Below are positions 34,680-44,077 of a DNA stretch of 64,000 nucleotides, piece after piece. This DNA comes from CBDCGJ01 sp965238305 (GTDB lineage: Bacteria > Pseudomonadota > Alphaproteobacteria > GCA-2731375). Every line of letters begins with the position of its first letter. Positions within the stretch are counted from its first letter, which is position 1. The stretch lies in assembly GCA_965238305.1 (NCBI GenBank), contig CBDEHK010000001.1, positions 4,712,001 to 4,776,000 of the forward strand. The letters run 5' to 3'. Made by a program: the position numbers and the translations under genes. The notes under the pieces were generated by a model. The model was not told where the DNA came from and ran no database searches. It saw only the letters and a program-made list of their open reading frames with translations.

Positions 34680-36674
34680 TCATTTCTGATGAATAATGGT
34701 TACGCCGTTTTTGTCGTAAACGTCGGCCCAAGCGTTTGTCGCTTTGAAATGTCCGCGTAATGCGTCGTAGCTATTCTTATGTAGGCTTCGTGAAAAGTAC
34801 AGATACCTGACATTTTCTTGGCTCGCGAATTGTTCGATAGAATGACCATCTCCGTCCACAAAAGCCTGTTCCAACGTTACACTTGTCCCAAGAATGGTAA
34901 TCCCATGCCCGGCTCGATACGACATTGCAACATTACGGCCGGCAAAAATTGGTACCCAGGTATCTCGACCGCCGCGCAGGATACCAGTTTCAGTTTGTGA
35001 TAAAAACAAAGCATCGGATGGTGTATTTTCACGAATCCATACAAACGCCCGCTGATCGATATTTGGGATATCAATTGTCGCATATTCATGCTGCGTGGTG
35101 AAAAAGACTGAATTGAACAAAGGCGTCAACAATCCAAGGACTAGTAAAACCTTTCCAGCCAGCTTGCCATGCCGAAAAGACAGCCTCTCCTGAAAAGCAA
35201 GTGCCGCCGCCGGCCACAAGCCGAATGCTGCGACAAAACTAATCTTCAACTGTGCCTCAACGCGGATAAAGTCATTCTGAACAAACCCATCCGCAAATAC
35301 CAGCATCAACAGCGCTACGCCCGATACAATCCAAGCCGCAAGGTGAGCTCTATTCGGAGTTATTTTTGCTGACCATGCCAATATGCCGCCAGCAATCGCC
35401 CAGAATATCGCGGGACTGAAATCAGCCACTGGTCCCAAGGGCGCCAAAAACAGTGCGGCCCAGTTAACCCCAGCGGCATCATTTTCGATCGACGAAAGTG
35501 ATGTGGAAGCATGCTGACCAACATCACCGCCAATCATCCCCAACGCTACTGGCAGTATCACGGCCGCGACAAATATGAAAAGTGATCCGGCATAGGATCG
35601 GATACTTGTTCTATCGCGCCAATAAAATGCCCATTCACAAAGCAAATAAGCTGGAAGGGCGGCAAGTCCAACAAGTGTGCTCGTGGCAATGATCGGCAAT
35701 ACCAGGATATGTCGTGCAACAACAAATCGCCCCATCAATGTTGGCTTAATCGCAAAATAAAACCAAGCCGCTAACAACGCCATCGCCAAGCAATGCTGCC
35801 AGCCGAACAACATCATGCGGAAGAGCGTGCTGCTACTGACGCTATGGCCAAGAATACCCAAAAAAAGATTATAACCGTCCATATCGACATATTCGGCCAA
35901 CTCAAACGCTTCACCTTGATGAGCAGCCAAATGGGCGAAACCGTCCAAGGATGGAGAAAGGAAAGCAAGGAAAGTGAGGCCGGCGGCAATCGGGGCGCTG
36001 GTACCGATTTCACGCAGAATCGCATAGAGAGTGACGAGCAGCAGATACGCGACCACAAGGCTGACACCGAATAACGTCGTCAATATTTCCCCATCCGTCG
36101 CCCCCTGCACGAGATGATGCACTTCCCCCGGCAGCAGGTAAAAAAGCCAATAATAGGGCAGCGTATCACCTCCGCCAAAGGGATCGACAACTGGTAGACC
36201 AAGGTTATAGGCGGACCATGAATAAGCCATGTGCTTGAAACCATCGGCATTAAAATAAGCCGTGTACTTAACCACCTCGCCATAGTCATTGCCGACGGTG
36301 GTATAGATCAGGGCTAGCCATAAGGCGGCGCCCGAAGCACCGACAATCGGCCAGACCGAGAACGGAACAGTCGATATCGCTGGTGTAATTAGGTCGCGCC
36401 CGCGCCACAACAATGCCGCCCCGCTAAGTAGCAGAGATAGGATCATCAGAGCCGGTAGGGATATTGGCATCACCAAGCTGATCAGCGCAGCCAGCAGCAA
36501 ATGGAGCGCCAGTCCCAATAACAACGCCGCCGCCAGCGCCGGAACTGAATGGCGAAAGTCTCGTTCCAACAGGACAATTCCCGGCACACCGAGCAAGCAG
36601 ATCCAACCTAAGGCCGCTAAAGTGGCCAGACCATGTCCAGTCATTGCCGCGATAAGCAGAAGCGGGAGAGCCAA
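34680..36674 (-). CDS. Large multi-spanning membrane protein, GT-C-like
   Basis: A 664-aa protein with about twelve or more hydrophobic segments in residues 1-530 and a soluble C-terminal domain (FVWIRENTPSDALFLSQTET onwards). A long loop after the fourth helices holds HMAYSWSAYNLGLPVVDPFGGGDTLPYYW, and acidic residues in the first loops are compatible with a GT-C glycosyltransferase that uses lipid-linked sugar donors. I cannot name the family. The start is uncertain: TTG 36674 lacks a clear ribosome site, while AGAGG lies 26 bases farther upstream near rare ATT codons. Confidence 0.55.
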   Translation of the reverse strand: MALPLLLIAAMTGHGLATLAALGWICLLGVPGIVLLERDFRHSVPALAAALLLGLALHLLLAALISLVMPISLPALMILSLLLSGAALLWRGRDLITPAISTVPFSVWPIVGASGAALWLALIYTTVGNDYGEVVKYTAYFNADGFKHMAYSWSAYNLGLPVVDPFGGGDTLPYYWLFYLLPGEVHHLVQGATDGEILTTLFGVSLVVAYLLLVTLYAILREIGTSAPIAAGLTFLAFLSPSLDGFAHLAAHQGEAFELAEYVDMDGYNLFLGILGHSVSSSTLFRMMLFGWQHCLAMALLAAWFYFAIKPTLMGRFVVARHILVLPIIATSTLVGLAALPAYLLCEWAFYWRDRTSIRSYAGSLFIFVAAVILPVALGMIGGDVGQHASTSLSSIENDAAGVNWAALFLAPLGPVADFSPAIFWAIAGGILAWSAKITPNRAHLAAWIVSGVALLMLVFADGFVQNDFIRVEAQLKISFVAAFGLWPAAALAFQERLSFRHGKLAGKVLLVLGLLTPLFNSVFFTTQHEYATIDIPNIDQRAFVWIRENTPSDALFLSQTETGILRGGRDTWVPIFAGRNVAMSYRAGHGITILGTSVTLEQAFVDGDGHSIEQFASQENVRYLYFSRSLHKNSYDALRGHFKATNAWADVYDKNGVTIIHQK

Positions 36675-36838
36675 AATTACAAATGCGCGCCAGATAATAA
36701 GGCCTCTTCAAAACATCGAATCACTCAAACAAGAATTTACTATGCCTGCCTAAGATCAAAAAAGGCAATCCGGCATTGCCAGCACGGATCACGTTAAGGC
36801 AAGGTATTGCAATCAAACCGTAGATCAAGGTCAAGCCA

Positions 36839-37801
36839 ATGTTAGTAAGCGTGGTTATTCCCTTTTATGACGAAGCAGCGACATTGCAGGCGCTGCATCA
36901 GCAAATCGCTAACGCCTTTACAAGTTCGGCCCATGAATTGGAGATTGTCTTCATCAATGACGGCAGCAACGATGAAGGCGCGGAAATATGCACGCGCCTG
37001 GTTGAGCAAAATGAAGATGTCACGCTAATCGATTTTCGCCGAAATTTTGGCAAATCGGCGGCTCTGTCAGCCGGCTTCAGCCAAGCCAGTGGCGACGTAA
37101 TTGTTACGATCGACGCAGACCTGCAAGATGAACCGGCAGAAATATTAACCTTGGTTGATAAGCTACTGGAAGGTTGGGACGTTGTTAGCGGACGTAAGGC
37201 TGATCGTCAGGATCCGCTTGGCAAAACCCTCCCTTCGAAATTATTCAATGCCGTGATCAACAAAGTCTTTGGGTTAGAACTGCACGATCACAATTGCGGC
37301 CTGAAAGCCTATAAAGCGGACGCCATAGATGATTTAAACCTCTATGGCGAATTGCATCGTTATATACCCGTTTTACTCCATAGCCGCGGTTTTAGTGTCA
37401 CAGAAGAGCCTGTCACCCATCACCCAAGAAAATTCGGTCACTCGAAATATGGCGTCTCGAGAATTGTCAAAGGTGCTCTTGATCTGTTAACGGTCTTGTT
37501 GACGTCGCAATATGGCGCCCGTCCATTGCACCTATTCGGCTTGATCGGCCTGCTTATCGGCAGTCTAGGTTTTGTGATTCTTACCTATCTCAGTCTGATA
37601 TGGGTGTTTACGGATACCGGAATTGGCGGGCGGCCGCTATTCTTCCTCGGCATTCTATTATTGGTCACAGGCGGACAAATATTGCTAAGTGGTTTATTAG
37701 CGGAATTTATCCTGCGACAAGGCATGCGCGAAGCCGACAAATACAATATCCGCGCCATTCACACACCAAAAAACGCACCGCAGAAGCACAAGAATGCTTA
37801 G
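36839..37801 (+). CDS. GT2 glycosyltransferase, DPM/GtrB/ArnC-like
   Basis: Polyprenyl-phosphate sugar transferase of 320 aa. The GT-A domain starts SVVIPFYDEAATLQ, has IDADLQDEPAEI (donor and metal site), DHNCGLKAYKADAI and HHPRKFGHSKYG. Two C-terminal membrane helices follow (about 225-295). Such enzymes load a sugar on undecaprenyl phosphate for use by GT-C enzymes in the periplasm, so pairing with the large GT-C-like neighbour makes sense. ATG 36839 follows a weak AAGG. Confidence 0.88.
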   Translation: MLVSVVIPFYDEAATLQALHQQIANAFTSSAHELEIVFINDGSNDEGAEICTRLVEQNEDVTLIDFRRNFGKSAALSAGFSQASGDVIVTIDADLQDEPAEILTLVDKLLEGWDVVSGRKADRQDPLGKTLPSKLFNAVINKVFGLELHDHNCGLKAYKADAIDDLNLYGELHRYIPVLLHSRGFSVTEEPVTHHPRKFGHSKYGVSRIVKGALDLLTVLLTSQYGARPLHLFGLIGLLIGSLGFVILTYLSLIWVFTDTGIGGRPLFFLGILLLVTGGQILLSGLLAEFILRQGMREADKYNIRAIHTPKNAPQKHKNA

Positions 37802-37832
37802 TCCGTTGCTCATAATTTTCAAATATTGCGGC

Positions 37833-37919
37833 TGGTGCCCAGGAGAAGACTCGAACTTCCACGGGGTTACCCCCACTAGCACCTGAAGCTAGCGCGTCTA
37901 CCAATTCCGCCACCTGGGC
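37833..37919 (-). tRNA. tRNA-Leu (CAG anticodon)
   Basis: A complete 87-base class II tRNA with encoded CCA (37833-37835). The acceptor stem GCCCAGG pairs with CCTGGGC, the anticodon loop is TTCAGGT between CTAGC and GCTAG, giving anticodon CAG, and a long variable arm (GTGGGGGTAACCCCC-type) is present. The T-arm reads GTTCGAGTC. The gene's 3' end points toward the glycan region. Confidence 0.97.
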
Positions 37920-37930
37920 ACGGGGACCAC

Positions 37931-37959
37931 GAGATATTCCCTTGCCTGTCTGATGTCAA
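37931..37959 (-). promoter_or_regulatory. Sigma-70 promoter of tRNA-Leu
   Basis: Minus strand TTGACA (37954-37959), 17 bases, TATCTC (37931-37936), then 11 bases to the tRNA 5' end. Spacing and -35 box are ideal for a strong stable-RNA promoter. Confidence 0.7.
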
Positions 37960-38111
37960 GTAATTGCGGGGTCAAAAGACAAAAGAAATAGCAATATGAA
38001 ACCGCGACAATTTATCCGCGTTTTGCCGTCCGCCATCGGTTGCCCCTGGGACGGTCACATTCTATGATGCGCACGCTTTGATTATCACCACGGCGATGCG
38101 AAGGGAATCTG

Positions 38112-39062
38112 ATGGAGATCCGTGAAGTAACAGTTTTTGGCGCCTCCGGTTTTGTCGGTCGCCACATTGTGCGTCTATTGGCCGATCGCGGTGTCCGCGT
38201 CCGCGCGGCCTGTCGCGATCCGGAACGGGCGGCCTTCTTGAAGACAATGGGTGAAGTCGGACAAATCTCCCTTCCGCAAGCGAATTTACGCTTTCCCAAA
38301 TCGATTGCCGCTGCCGTCGAAGGGGCCGATGCAGTAATTAATCTCGTCGGACTGCTTTATCAAAAAGGCCCGCAAAGTTTCGATGCGATACACGCCAAAG
38401 GCGCCCGTGCTGTGGCAAAGGCGGCAAAAGAGGCTGGCGTCGACCGATTGATACAAATGTCGGCGATCGGCGCAGATAGCAAATCAAACGCCCTTTATGG
38501 TCGCAGTAAAGCCGCCGGTGAAGCGGCGGTCTTGGAGGAATTTTCGAACGCCACAATCCTGCGCCCGAGCGTGATCTTCGGTCCGGAAGACAACTTTGTG
38601 AACTTGTTCGCGTCGCTTGCGCGTTTCACGCCGGTGATGCCCTTAATCGGCGGTGGCCAAACAAAATTTCAACCGGTCTATGTCGGCGATGTCGCAGCAG
38701 CGGTTTGGAAAATTCTGCAAGAGCCGGCGACCGCGGGACAAGTATTCGAGTTTGGTGGTCCAAGGGAAATCAGCTTCGAAGAAATTCTACGCTATATCTG
38801 CGAACAGACCGGCCGGCGACGGCATTTTGTGCCAATGCCATTCGCCCTGGCCAAAATCGATGCTTTTTTCCTACAGCTACTGCCAAAACCGCTGCTGACA
38901 GTGGATCAGATCGAAATGCTGAAAACGGATAATGTGGTCAGCGGCAATGCGCCGGGGCTTGATGCGCTTGGCGTCAATGCCACGCCTATTGAAAGCATCC
39001 TACCGACCTATATCACCCGCTATCGCCGGGCCGGCAAATTGACCGCCAGCCGCTTTAGTTAA
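38112..39062 (+). CDS. NDUFA9-like NAD(P)-binding SDR protein
   Basis: Atypical short-chain dehydrogenase of 316 aa. The Rossmann motif is VFGASGFVGRHIVRLLADRG; other landmarks are GADAVINLVGLLYQKGPQSFD, YGRSKAAGEAAV (Tyr-x-x-x-Lys) and LRPSVIFGPEDNFVN. This pattern fits the alphaproteobacterial complex I accessory subunit family NDUFA9, which binds NADPH structurally. Catalysis is not assured. ATG 38112 follows AAGGGAATC. The stop shares TTAA (39059-39062) with the convergent uppP. Confidence 0.85.
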   Translation: MEIREVTVFGASGFVGRHIVRLLADRGVRVRAACRDPERAAFLKTMGEVGQISLPQANLRFPKSIAAAVEGADAVINLVGLLYQKGPQSFDAIHAKGARAVAKAAKEAGVDRLIQMSAIGADSKSNALYGRSKAAGEAAVLEEFSNATILRPSVIFGPEDNFVNLFASLARFTPVMPLIGGGQTKFQPVYVGDVAAAVWKILQEPATAGQVFEFGGPREISFEEILRYICEQTGRRRHFVPMPFALAKIDAFFLQLLPKPLLTVDQIEMLKTDNVVSGNAPGLDALGVNATPIESILPTYITRYRRAGKLTASRFS

Positions 39063-39868
39063 ACATATAACCAAACCAGTATCGCTGCGCCCATGACCAA
39101 GCGGTAAATGACGAACGGGGTAAAACTGGCGCGACGCAGCCAGGCCATCAAGCCCCAGATCGATAATATCGCGGTGAAAAAAGCAAATATGGTGGCAATG
39201 GCGATATCGCCGCTAAGAGTCAATTCGCCATGGCGGTAAAGATCAAAGCCGGTATAACCGCCGAATATCAATATTGTCGGGATCGACATCAACATCGAAA
39301 TATGGGCGGCGTCTTTGCGCTTCAAACCAAGCAGGCGCCCGGCTGTCATGCAAGCGCCGGCGCGGCTGGTCCCGGGTATCACCGCAAACGCCTGCGCCAA
39401 CCCGAGCCAAAAATACCCCTTGATCGAGACGTCCTCACTCGCGAGCCCGTGCCGACCGTGACGATCCGCCAACCATAATGGGACGGCAAACCCAATCGTC
39501 GCACACGCGATCACCAGCGGTTGGCGCAGAACATCCAATAAATCAAATACGACTAAGATGCCGGCGACAAGAACCACCGGAATTGTCGCCCAGGCCAGCA
39601 GCAGAAACAAACGCCCCTCTGCCTGAACCCGGCCCCGGCAACATTGGCCGAGCCCGCGCAAAAGCCGCTCGGTGTCATGGCGAAAATAGAGCAGTACAGC
39701 GACGAGAGTTCCGACATGCACGGCGACGTCCAAATGCGGCCCCGGATCCGGCCAGGCCAGGAAGTCCCGGGTGATAAGCAAATGTCCGGACGAGCTGATC
39801 GGCAGAAATTCCGTAATCCCCTGCACAACGGCCAAAACAAATAATTGAAAAATACTCAATTCACTCAC
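39059..39868 (-). CDS. uppP: Undecaprenyl-diphosphatase
   Basis: Integral membrane phosphatase (269 aa) that recycles undecaprenyl diphosphate for cell-wall and O-antigen synthesis and gives bacitracin resistance. The two catalytic segments are present: VQGITEFLPISSSGHLLI near the N-terminus and VIPGTSRAGACMTAGRLLG in the middle. Seven or eight membrane helices fit the family. GTG 39868 is the start. It serves the same lipid carrier that the nearby glycan genes use. Confidence 0.94.
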   Translation of the reverse strand: MSELSIFQLFVLAVVQGITEFLPISSSGHLLITRDFLAWPDPGPHLDVAVHVGTLVAVLLYFRHDTERLLRGLGQCCRGRVQAEGRLFLLLAWATIPVVLVAGILVVFDLLDVLRQPLVIACATIGFAVPLWLADRHGRHGLASEDVSIKGYFWLGLAQAFAVIPGTSRAGACMTAGRLLGLKRKDAAHISMLMSIPTILIFGGYTGFDLYRHGELTLSGDIAIATIFAFFTAILSIWGLMAWLRRASFTPFVIYRLVMGAAILVWLYV

Positions 39869-39905
39869 GTCTTCCCGGCGGTGGCTTATGCGCCCCTACT
39901 CATCA

Positions 39906-41117
39906 TTAAACCATGTCGCGAATTGTGCGCCTGGCCAGCTGCGACATATGCACTTCATCGGGGCCATCGGCAACCTGGCAATAACGTGCCGTCATATAGA
40001 TGCGGCCAATCGGCGTATCTTGCGTAAAACCCATGCCGCCATGCGCCTGCAGCGCCCGGTTGGCAACATTGAAGCACATTTGCGGCGCCACTATTTTGAC
40101 CATGGAAATGTAATCACGAGCTTCCTTGGGGCCATATTTATCCATCTTGTCCGCCGCCGCCAACACCAAAAGACGGCATTGCTCAATCTCGCAGCGCGAG
40201 CGGGCAATGTCATGTTGAATTGAGGTTTTTTCCGAAAGTTTCTCCCCGAAAGCGACGCGTTCTTCAACCCGTTTGCACATCAGTTCCAGGCAGCGCGAAG
40301 CCATACCGACAAACATCATGGCGTATTGAAAACGTCCCGGACCCAAACGGCCCTGGGCAATTTCAAAACCTCGGCCTTCACCCAGGATCAAGTTCTCCGC
40401 CGGCACCCGAACATTATCGTATAGCACCTGGGCATGGCCGCCTGGCGAGTGCACGCTGCCAAATATCCGCAAAGGTCGCTCCAGGATCACACCGGGCGTA
40501 TCCTTCGGCACCAGGATCATCGAGAACTGTTTGTGGCGGATCTCATCTGGATTGCTTTTGCCCATCACCACAAAGATTTTGCACAACGGATTGAAAGCAT
40601 TCGATGTATACCATTTGCGGCCATTGATGACATATTCGTCGCCGTCGCGGGTGATGGTGGTCTCAAGATTACCGGCATCGGACGACGCTACCGCCGGCTC
40701 GGTCATCGAAAAAGCGGAACGGATCTCGCCATTCAACAAGGGTTTCAGCCAGGTTTGCTGTTGATAGTCGGAGCCGAAACGGGCCAGCACTTCCATGTTG
40801 CCGCGATCCGGGGCGCTGCAATTGAAAACTTCTTGCGCCCATGGCACCCGCGCCATGCGTTCCATGATCGGCGCAAATTCCAAATTACTGAGGCCGGGGC
40901 TGAATTGATCATATTCTTTCGGTAAGAACCAATTCCAGATGTCAGCGGCCCTGGCTTCGGCTTTCAAATCTTCGAACCATGGCGGATATTGCCATTGATT
41001 GGCGCCGTCTTCGACCCAATCCCAATGATCGAGTTCACGGGGAAAAATATGCTCATCCATGAACAACTCGACCCGCGCGATCAGCTCACGCACATTGTCG
41101 CTATATTCCAGATTCAC
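39906..41117 (-). CDS. Acyl-CoA dehydrogenase family protein
   Basis: FAD-dependent dehydrogenase of 403 aa with the ACAD fold: helical N-domain, middle sheet (AFSMTEPAVASSDAGNLETTI) and C-terminal helices ending GGMGFTQDTPIGRIYMTARYCQVADGPDEVHM. The C-terminal pattern resembles the ACAD10/11-type branch, often found in degradation clusters of unusual acyl chains. GTG 41117 follows GGGAG. It is divergent from the EthD gene. No electron-transfer flavoprotein gene is nearby. Confidence 0.9.
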   Translation of the reverse strand: MNLEYSDNVRELIARVELFMDEHIFPRELDHWDWVEDGANQWQYPPWFEDLKAEARAADIWNWFLPKEYDQFSPGLSNLEFAPIMERMARVPWAQEVFNCSAPDRGNMEVLARFGSDYQQQTWLKPLLNGEIRSAFSMTEPAVASSDAGNLETTITRDGDEYVINGRKWYTSNAFNPLCKIFVVMGKSNPDEIRHKQFSMILVPKDTPGVILERPLRIFGSVHSPGGHAQVLYDNVRVPAENLILGEGRGFEIAQGRLGPGRFQYAMMFVGMASRCLELMCKRVEERVAFGEKLSEKTSIQHDIARSRCEIEQCRLLVLAAADKMDKYGPKEARDYISMVKIVAPQMCFNVANRALQAHGGMGFTQDTPIGRIYMTARYCQVADGPDEVHMSQLARRTIRDMV

Positions 41118-41234
41118 TAAAATTCTCCCTGTTCTTATTCATCATTCTAATCAATCATGGTTCTTGATGGCGTTATTGTAAATAGGTCCGGCGCGGATCC
41201 ATCGGCAAACATTTGTTTTTGAATAGGCAACAAG

Positions 41235-41981
41235 ATGACAACCTCAAGACCCCAACAGACCGTCGGCGCAAAGATGATGTATCTGATCAAACGAAAGTCG
41301 GCGACTAGCCGGGAGGAACTGATCGCGCATTGGTTTGCCAATCACATGCCCGATGTGATCGCCCGGCATGAAGCGGACCGCGCCGCCGGCAATAACCATG
41401 CCTGGCGCTATATCGCGACCCTGTTCGATCCGAAGCCGGACAGGAAACACTCTTGGGACGGTATGGCACAGCTTTGGTATGATAAAGCCCCAGTCAAACC
41501 GAAGGTCGCCATGGGCACCGAGCCGATCGACACTTTTCAAGAAAAAGCCGAGCCTTATCTTCCGTGGGCAAGCCGGGAATATGTGGTGATGGACGGCGCC
41601 GTGGCCTTTGAGCCACCGACCCTAAATCCACCTTTTCCCTGCACCAGAAGCGGGTTCTTGAAAATCACCTTTCTGGTTAGCCTCAAGCAAGGCGCCGATA
41701 GCCAGGCACTGTTTGACCATTGGCTGAATGTGCATATCCCAAATGTGCGCCAGACCATGGAAGCTGTCGGCGGATTTCGTTATGTCGTCAGCCACAGTAT
41801 CGATCCGGCGGCGGAACCCTATGCTGGCATGGCCGAATTGTACTTTCCCAATGCTTCGGGCTGGGCTCGCTACCGCGACTATATTCGCGCGGACGGGATC
41901 GAGGCATGGGTTGATTGGGATAGTACCCTGGTCTTCACCAGCGGCACCGAAATGATCGGGATCCCAGGAGAAAATAATTGA
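41235..41981 (+). CDS. Tandem EthD-domain protein
   Basis: A 248-aa protein built of two EthD (dimeric alpha/beta barrel) repeats. The first runs from MMYLIKRKSATSREELIAHWFANHMPDV to about residue 115, the second from LKITFLVSLKQGADSQALFDHWLNVHIPNV to about 240. Each has the W..H.p motif. EthD proteins accompany ether and other xenobiotic oxidation systems; some act as small-ligand monooxygenases or isomerases. TTGA overlap couples it to the next gene. Confidence 0.8.
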   Translation: MTTSRPQQTVGAKMMYLIKRKSATSREELIAHWFANHMPDVIARHEADRAAGNNHAWRYIATLFDPKPDRKHSWDGMAQLWYDKAPVKPKVAMGTEPIDTFQEKAEPYLPWASREYVVMDGAVAFEPPTLNPPFPCTRSGFLKITFLVSLKQGADSQALFDHWLNVHIPNVRQTMEAVGGFRYVVSHSIDPAAEPYAGMAELYFPNASGWARYRDYIRADGIEAWVDWDSTLVFTSGTEMIGIPGENN

Positions 41982-42955
41982 AAGCCGTCGTTTGTCGCGA
42001 ACTGGGACCGCCATCCAATTTGCGGATTGAAGAGGTCGAACCCCAATCTCTGCAAGCGGATGAAGTGCGGGTACGGATCAAAGCTGCTGGCATCAACTTC
42101 CCCGATGTTCTAATGGCGGCGGGGGGATATCAGTTGAAACCGGAACTGCCTTTCACGCCGGGCATGGAAGCGGCTGGCAACATTATCGAACTCGGCGCCG
42201 CGATTAGTGAATGGAAAGTTGGTGATCGGGTGTTGGTGAAGAAACGCTACGGCGCGTTTGCCGAACAAGTAGTGTTGCCGGTGGCGGATTTGAAAGCCAT
42301 ACCTGGGCCATTCGACTATGCCGAAGCAGCGGCATTTTCGGTCGCCTACTTTACCGCCTATCACTGTCTTGTCGTGCGCGGCAATTTGCAGCCGGGGGAA
42401 ACCTTGCTGGTGCATGGCGCCACCGGTGGGGTTGGCTTGGCGGCGGTCGAAATCGGCAAATATTTGGGGGCAACTGTCATCGCGACCGGTGGGCGAGACG
42501 ACAAACTTGAGGTGGTCAAATCCTTGGGTGCAGACCACGTGATCAACTATGAAACCAGCGAATTCCGTCAGATCGTCAATGACCTGACTGATAGCCAGGG
42601 TGCCGATGTTATATACGATCCGGTCGGTGGTGCGGTTTTTGAACAATCACTGCGTTGTATCTCCTGGGGTGGGCGCTTACTCGTGATCGGATTTACCAGC
42701 GGCAAATATGGTAATTTGCCGGCCAATTATGCGCTTCTCAAAGGTTGCAGCGTGATCGGCTGCCGCGCCGGTGAATATGGCCGCCATTATCCCACTGAAG
42801 GTGCGCAGGCGATGGCTGAGTTCCTCAAACTCGCCAATGACGGCGTCTTCCACCCCTATATCTCGCACAAGATTCCGTTCCCCGAGATCGCCGACGCCAT
42901 GCAGGTTCTGCTCGACCGTGAAGTGATCGGCAAAGTGGTGATGACGTTCGGCTAG
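41978..42955 (+). CDS. NADPH:quinone oxidoreductase-like MDR protein
   Basis: Zinc-free medium-chain dehydrogenase/reductase of 325 aa. The NADPH-binding motif is GATGGVGLAAVEIGKYLGA, preceded by a GroES-like domain (PFTPGMEAAGNIIELG) with no zinc cysteines. ADVIYDPVGG and HKIPFPEIADAM are quinone-reductase-family landmarks. TTG 41978 overlaps the EthD stop and follows CAGGAG. It may reduce quinones or enoyl compounds formed by the neighbouring pathway. Confidence 0.88.
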   Translation: MKAVVCRELGPPSNLRIEEVEPQSLQADEVRVRIKAAGINFPDVLMAAGGYQLKPELPFTPGMEAAGNIIELGAAISEWKVGDRVLVKKRYGAFAEQVVLPVADLKAIPGPFDYAEAAAFSVAYFTAYHCLVVRGNLQPGETLLVHGATGGVGLAAVEIGKYLGATVIATGGRDDKLEVVKSLGADHVINYETSEFRQIVNDLTDSQGADVIYDPVGGAVFEQSLRCISWGGRLLVIGFTSGKYGNLPANYALLKGCSVIGCRAGEYGRHYPTEGAQAMAEFLKLANDGVFHPYISHKIPFPEIADAMQVLLDREVIGKVVMTFG

Positions 42956-42993
42956 TTTACAGTTGCAATAATCAACGAGATACCAAGGCCCGA

Positions 42994-43977
42994 TCATCGC
43001 GAATCGATTCGAAAATTGTCGATCTTTCCGAAACGGGCCTGATAGTGCGAAGGGGCGACGCCACGATGTTTTTGAAATGCACGCCGCATGCGCTCCTCCA
43101 ATCCGAAACCGCTGAGTATGGCGATTTCTTTTATTGAATGTCGACCGTCTTCCAGCAGACGGCAAGCGACTTCGACCCTAAATATCTCCACCGCTTGAGC
43201 GGGATTTCGCCCCGTGCTGTTTTTGTAGACGCGGGCAAAATTACGTTCACTCATCCCAACCATATCTGCCATTTTGGCAACCGAAAAATCAGCGCTGAGG
43301 TTTGATCTAATCATCGCGTGCAGACTTTCAAAGCGGCTGGTCGAACTGTCAGTTTGTCGTTGCAGCTCGGTGCTATATTGCGCCTGTCCGCCCGGCCTTT
43401 TCAGATAGAGCACCAGCGACCGCGCTAATCGAAGGGCTTCCGTGCGGCCCAGATCCTCTTCAACCATTGCAAGGGCCATATCGATCCCAGCGGACACTCC
43501 TGCCGACGTCCAAATATCACCACTCTTTATGTATATTGGGTCGGAAGCGACGACGATATCCGGATAGGCCCGTGCCAATTGTTCACAATTTGCCCAATGC
43601 GTGACTACTTTTCGACCGCTTAGAAACCCCGCTTTGGCCAGAATAAAGGCGCCAAGACAAATGGAACCAAGACGACGAACAGACATCCCATGTTGTTGCA
43701 ACCATGCCATAAGTGCTGGCGCGTTTGCCGCTTCAAATGCCGAAGTGCCGCCCGAAACCAACAGTGTATCAATCGAATATTTCGAAACTTCTACCAGACT
43801 TCGTGTCGCCAGGAAAACACCTGTGTCAGTGGCAATATCGCCGCCTTCGGTTGATGCCAACGTGACAAGGTAAGCCGGTTTGCCCGCCGCAGTTCTCGCA
43901 TCATTAAAGACCTGCAAGGGGCCGGTCGCATCCAATAGTTTGGTGCCTGGAAAAAGAATGATGACAACCTGTTTCAT
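42994..43977 (-). CDS. GlxA-family transcriptional regulator (DJ-1/PfpI + AraC)
   Basis: A 327-aa regulator. Residues 1-185 form a class I amidotransferase-like ligand domain: VSGGTSAFEAANAPALMAWL, and SICLGAFILAKAGFLSGRKVVTHW with the nucleophile-elbow Cys. Residues 215-320 form an AraC DNA-binding domain (MSERNFARVYKNSTGRNPAQAVEIFR, quoted as landmark, and IKEIAILSGFGLEERMRRAF). Relatives control arginine, carnitine or choline catabolism. A matched inverted repeat lies directly upstream. Confidence 0.9.
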   Translation of the reverse strand: MKQVVIILFPGTKLLDATGPLQVFNDARTAAGKPAYLVTLASTEGGDIATDTGVFLATRSLVEVSKYSIDTLLVSGGTSAFEAANAPALMAWLQQHGMSVRRLGSICLGAFILAKAGFLSGRKVVTHWANCEQLARAYPDIVVASDPIYIKSGDIWTSAGVSAGIDMALAMVEEDLGRTEALRLARSLVLYLKRPGGQAQYSTELQRQTDSSTSRFESLHAMIRSNLSADFSVAKMADMVGMSERNFARVYKNSTGRNPAQAVEIFRVEVACRLLEDGRHSIKEIAILSGFGLEERMRRAFQKHRGVAPSHYQARFGKIDNFRIDSR

Positions 43978-43988
43978 TGCCTGGACCT

Positions 43989-44029
43989 ATTTGGCAGATA
44001 TCATGGGAACAATGTCATTTATGCCAAAT
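43989..44029. promoter_or_regulatory. Inverted repeat between GlxA regulator and DUF1272 gene
   Basis: ATTTGGCA (43989-43996) and TGCCAAAT (44022-44029) are perfect 8-base complements whose centres lie 33 bases apart, about three helical turns. The repeat sits in the 100-base divergent gap, so it is a good candidate operator for the AraC-type regulator or its neighbour's promoter. Confidence 0.45.
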
Positions 44030-44077
44030 GTAAATCATGAAAACAATAGCGACATCATTCAAATGGAGATTAGCCAA

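Noticed and set aside
37707..37913. Minus-strand frame beginning MAELVDALASG
   Set aside because: It is the translation of the tRNA-Leu gene, a well-known false protein.
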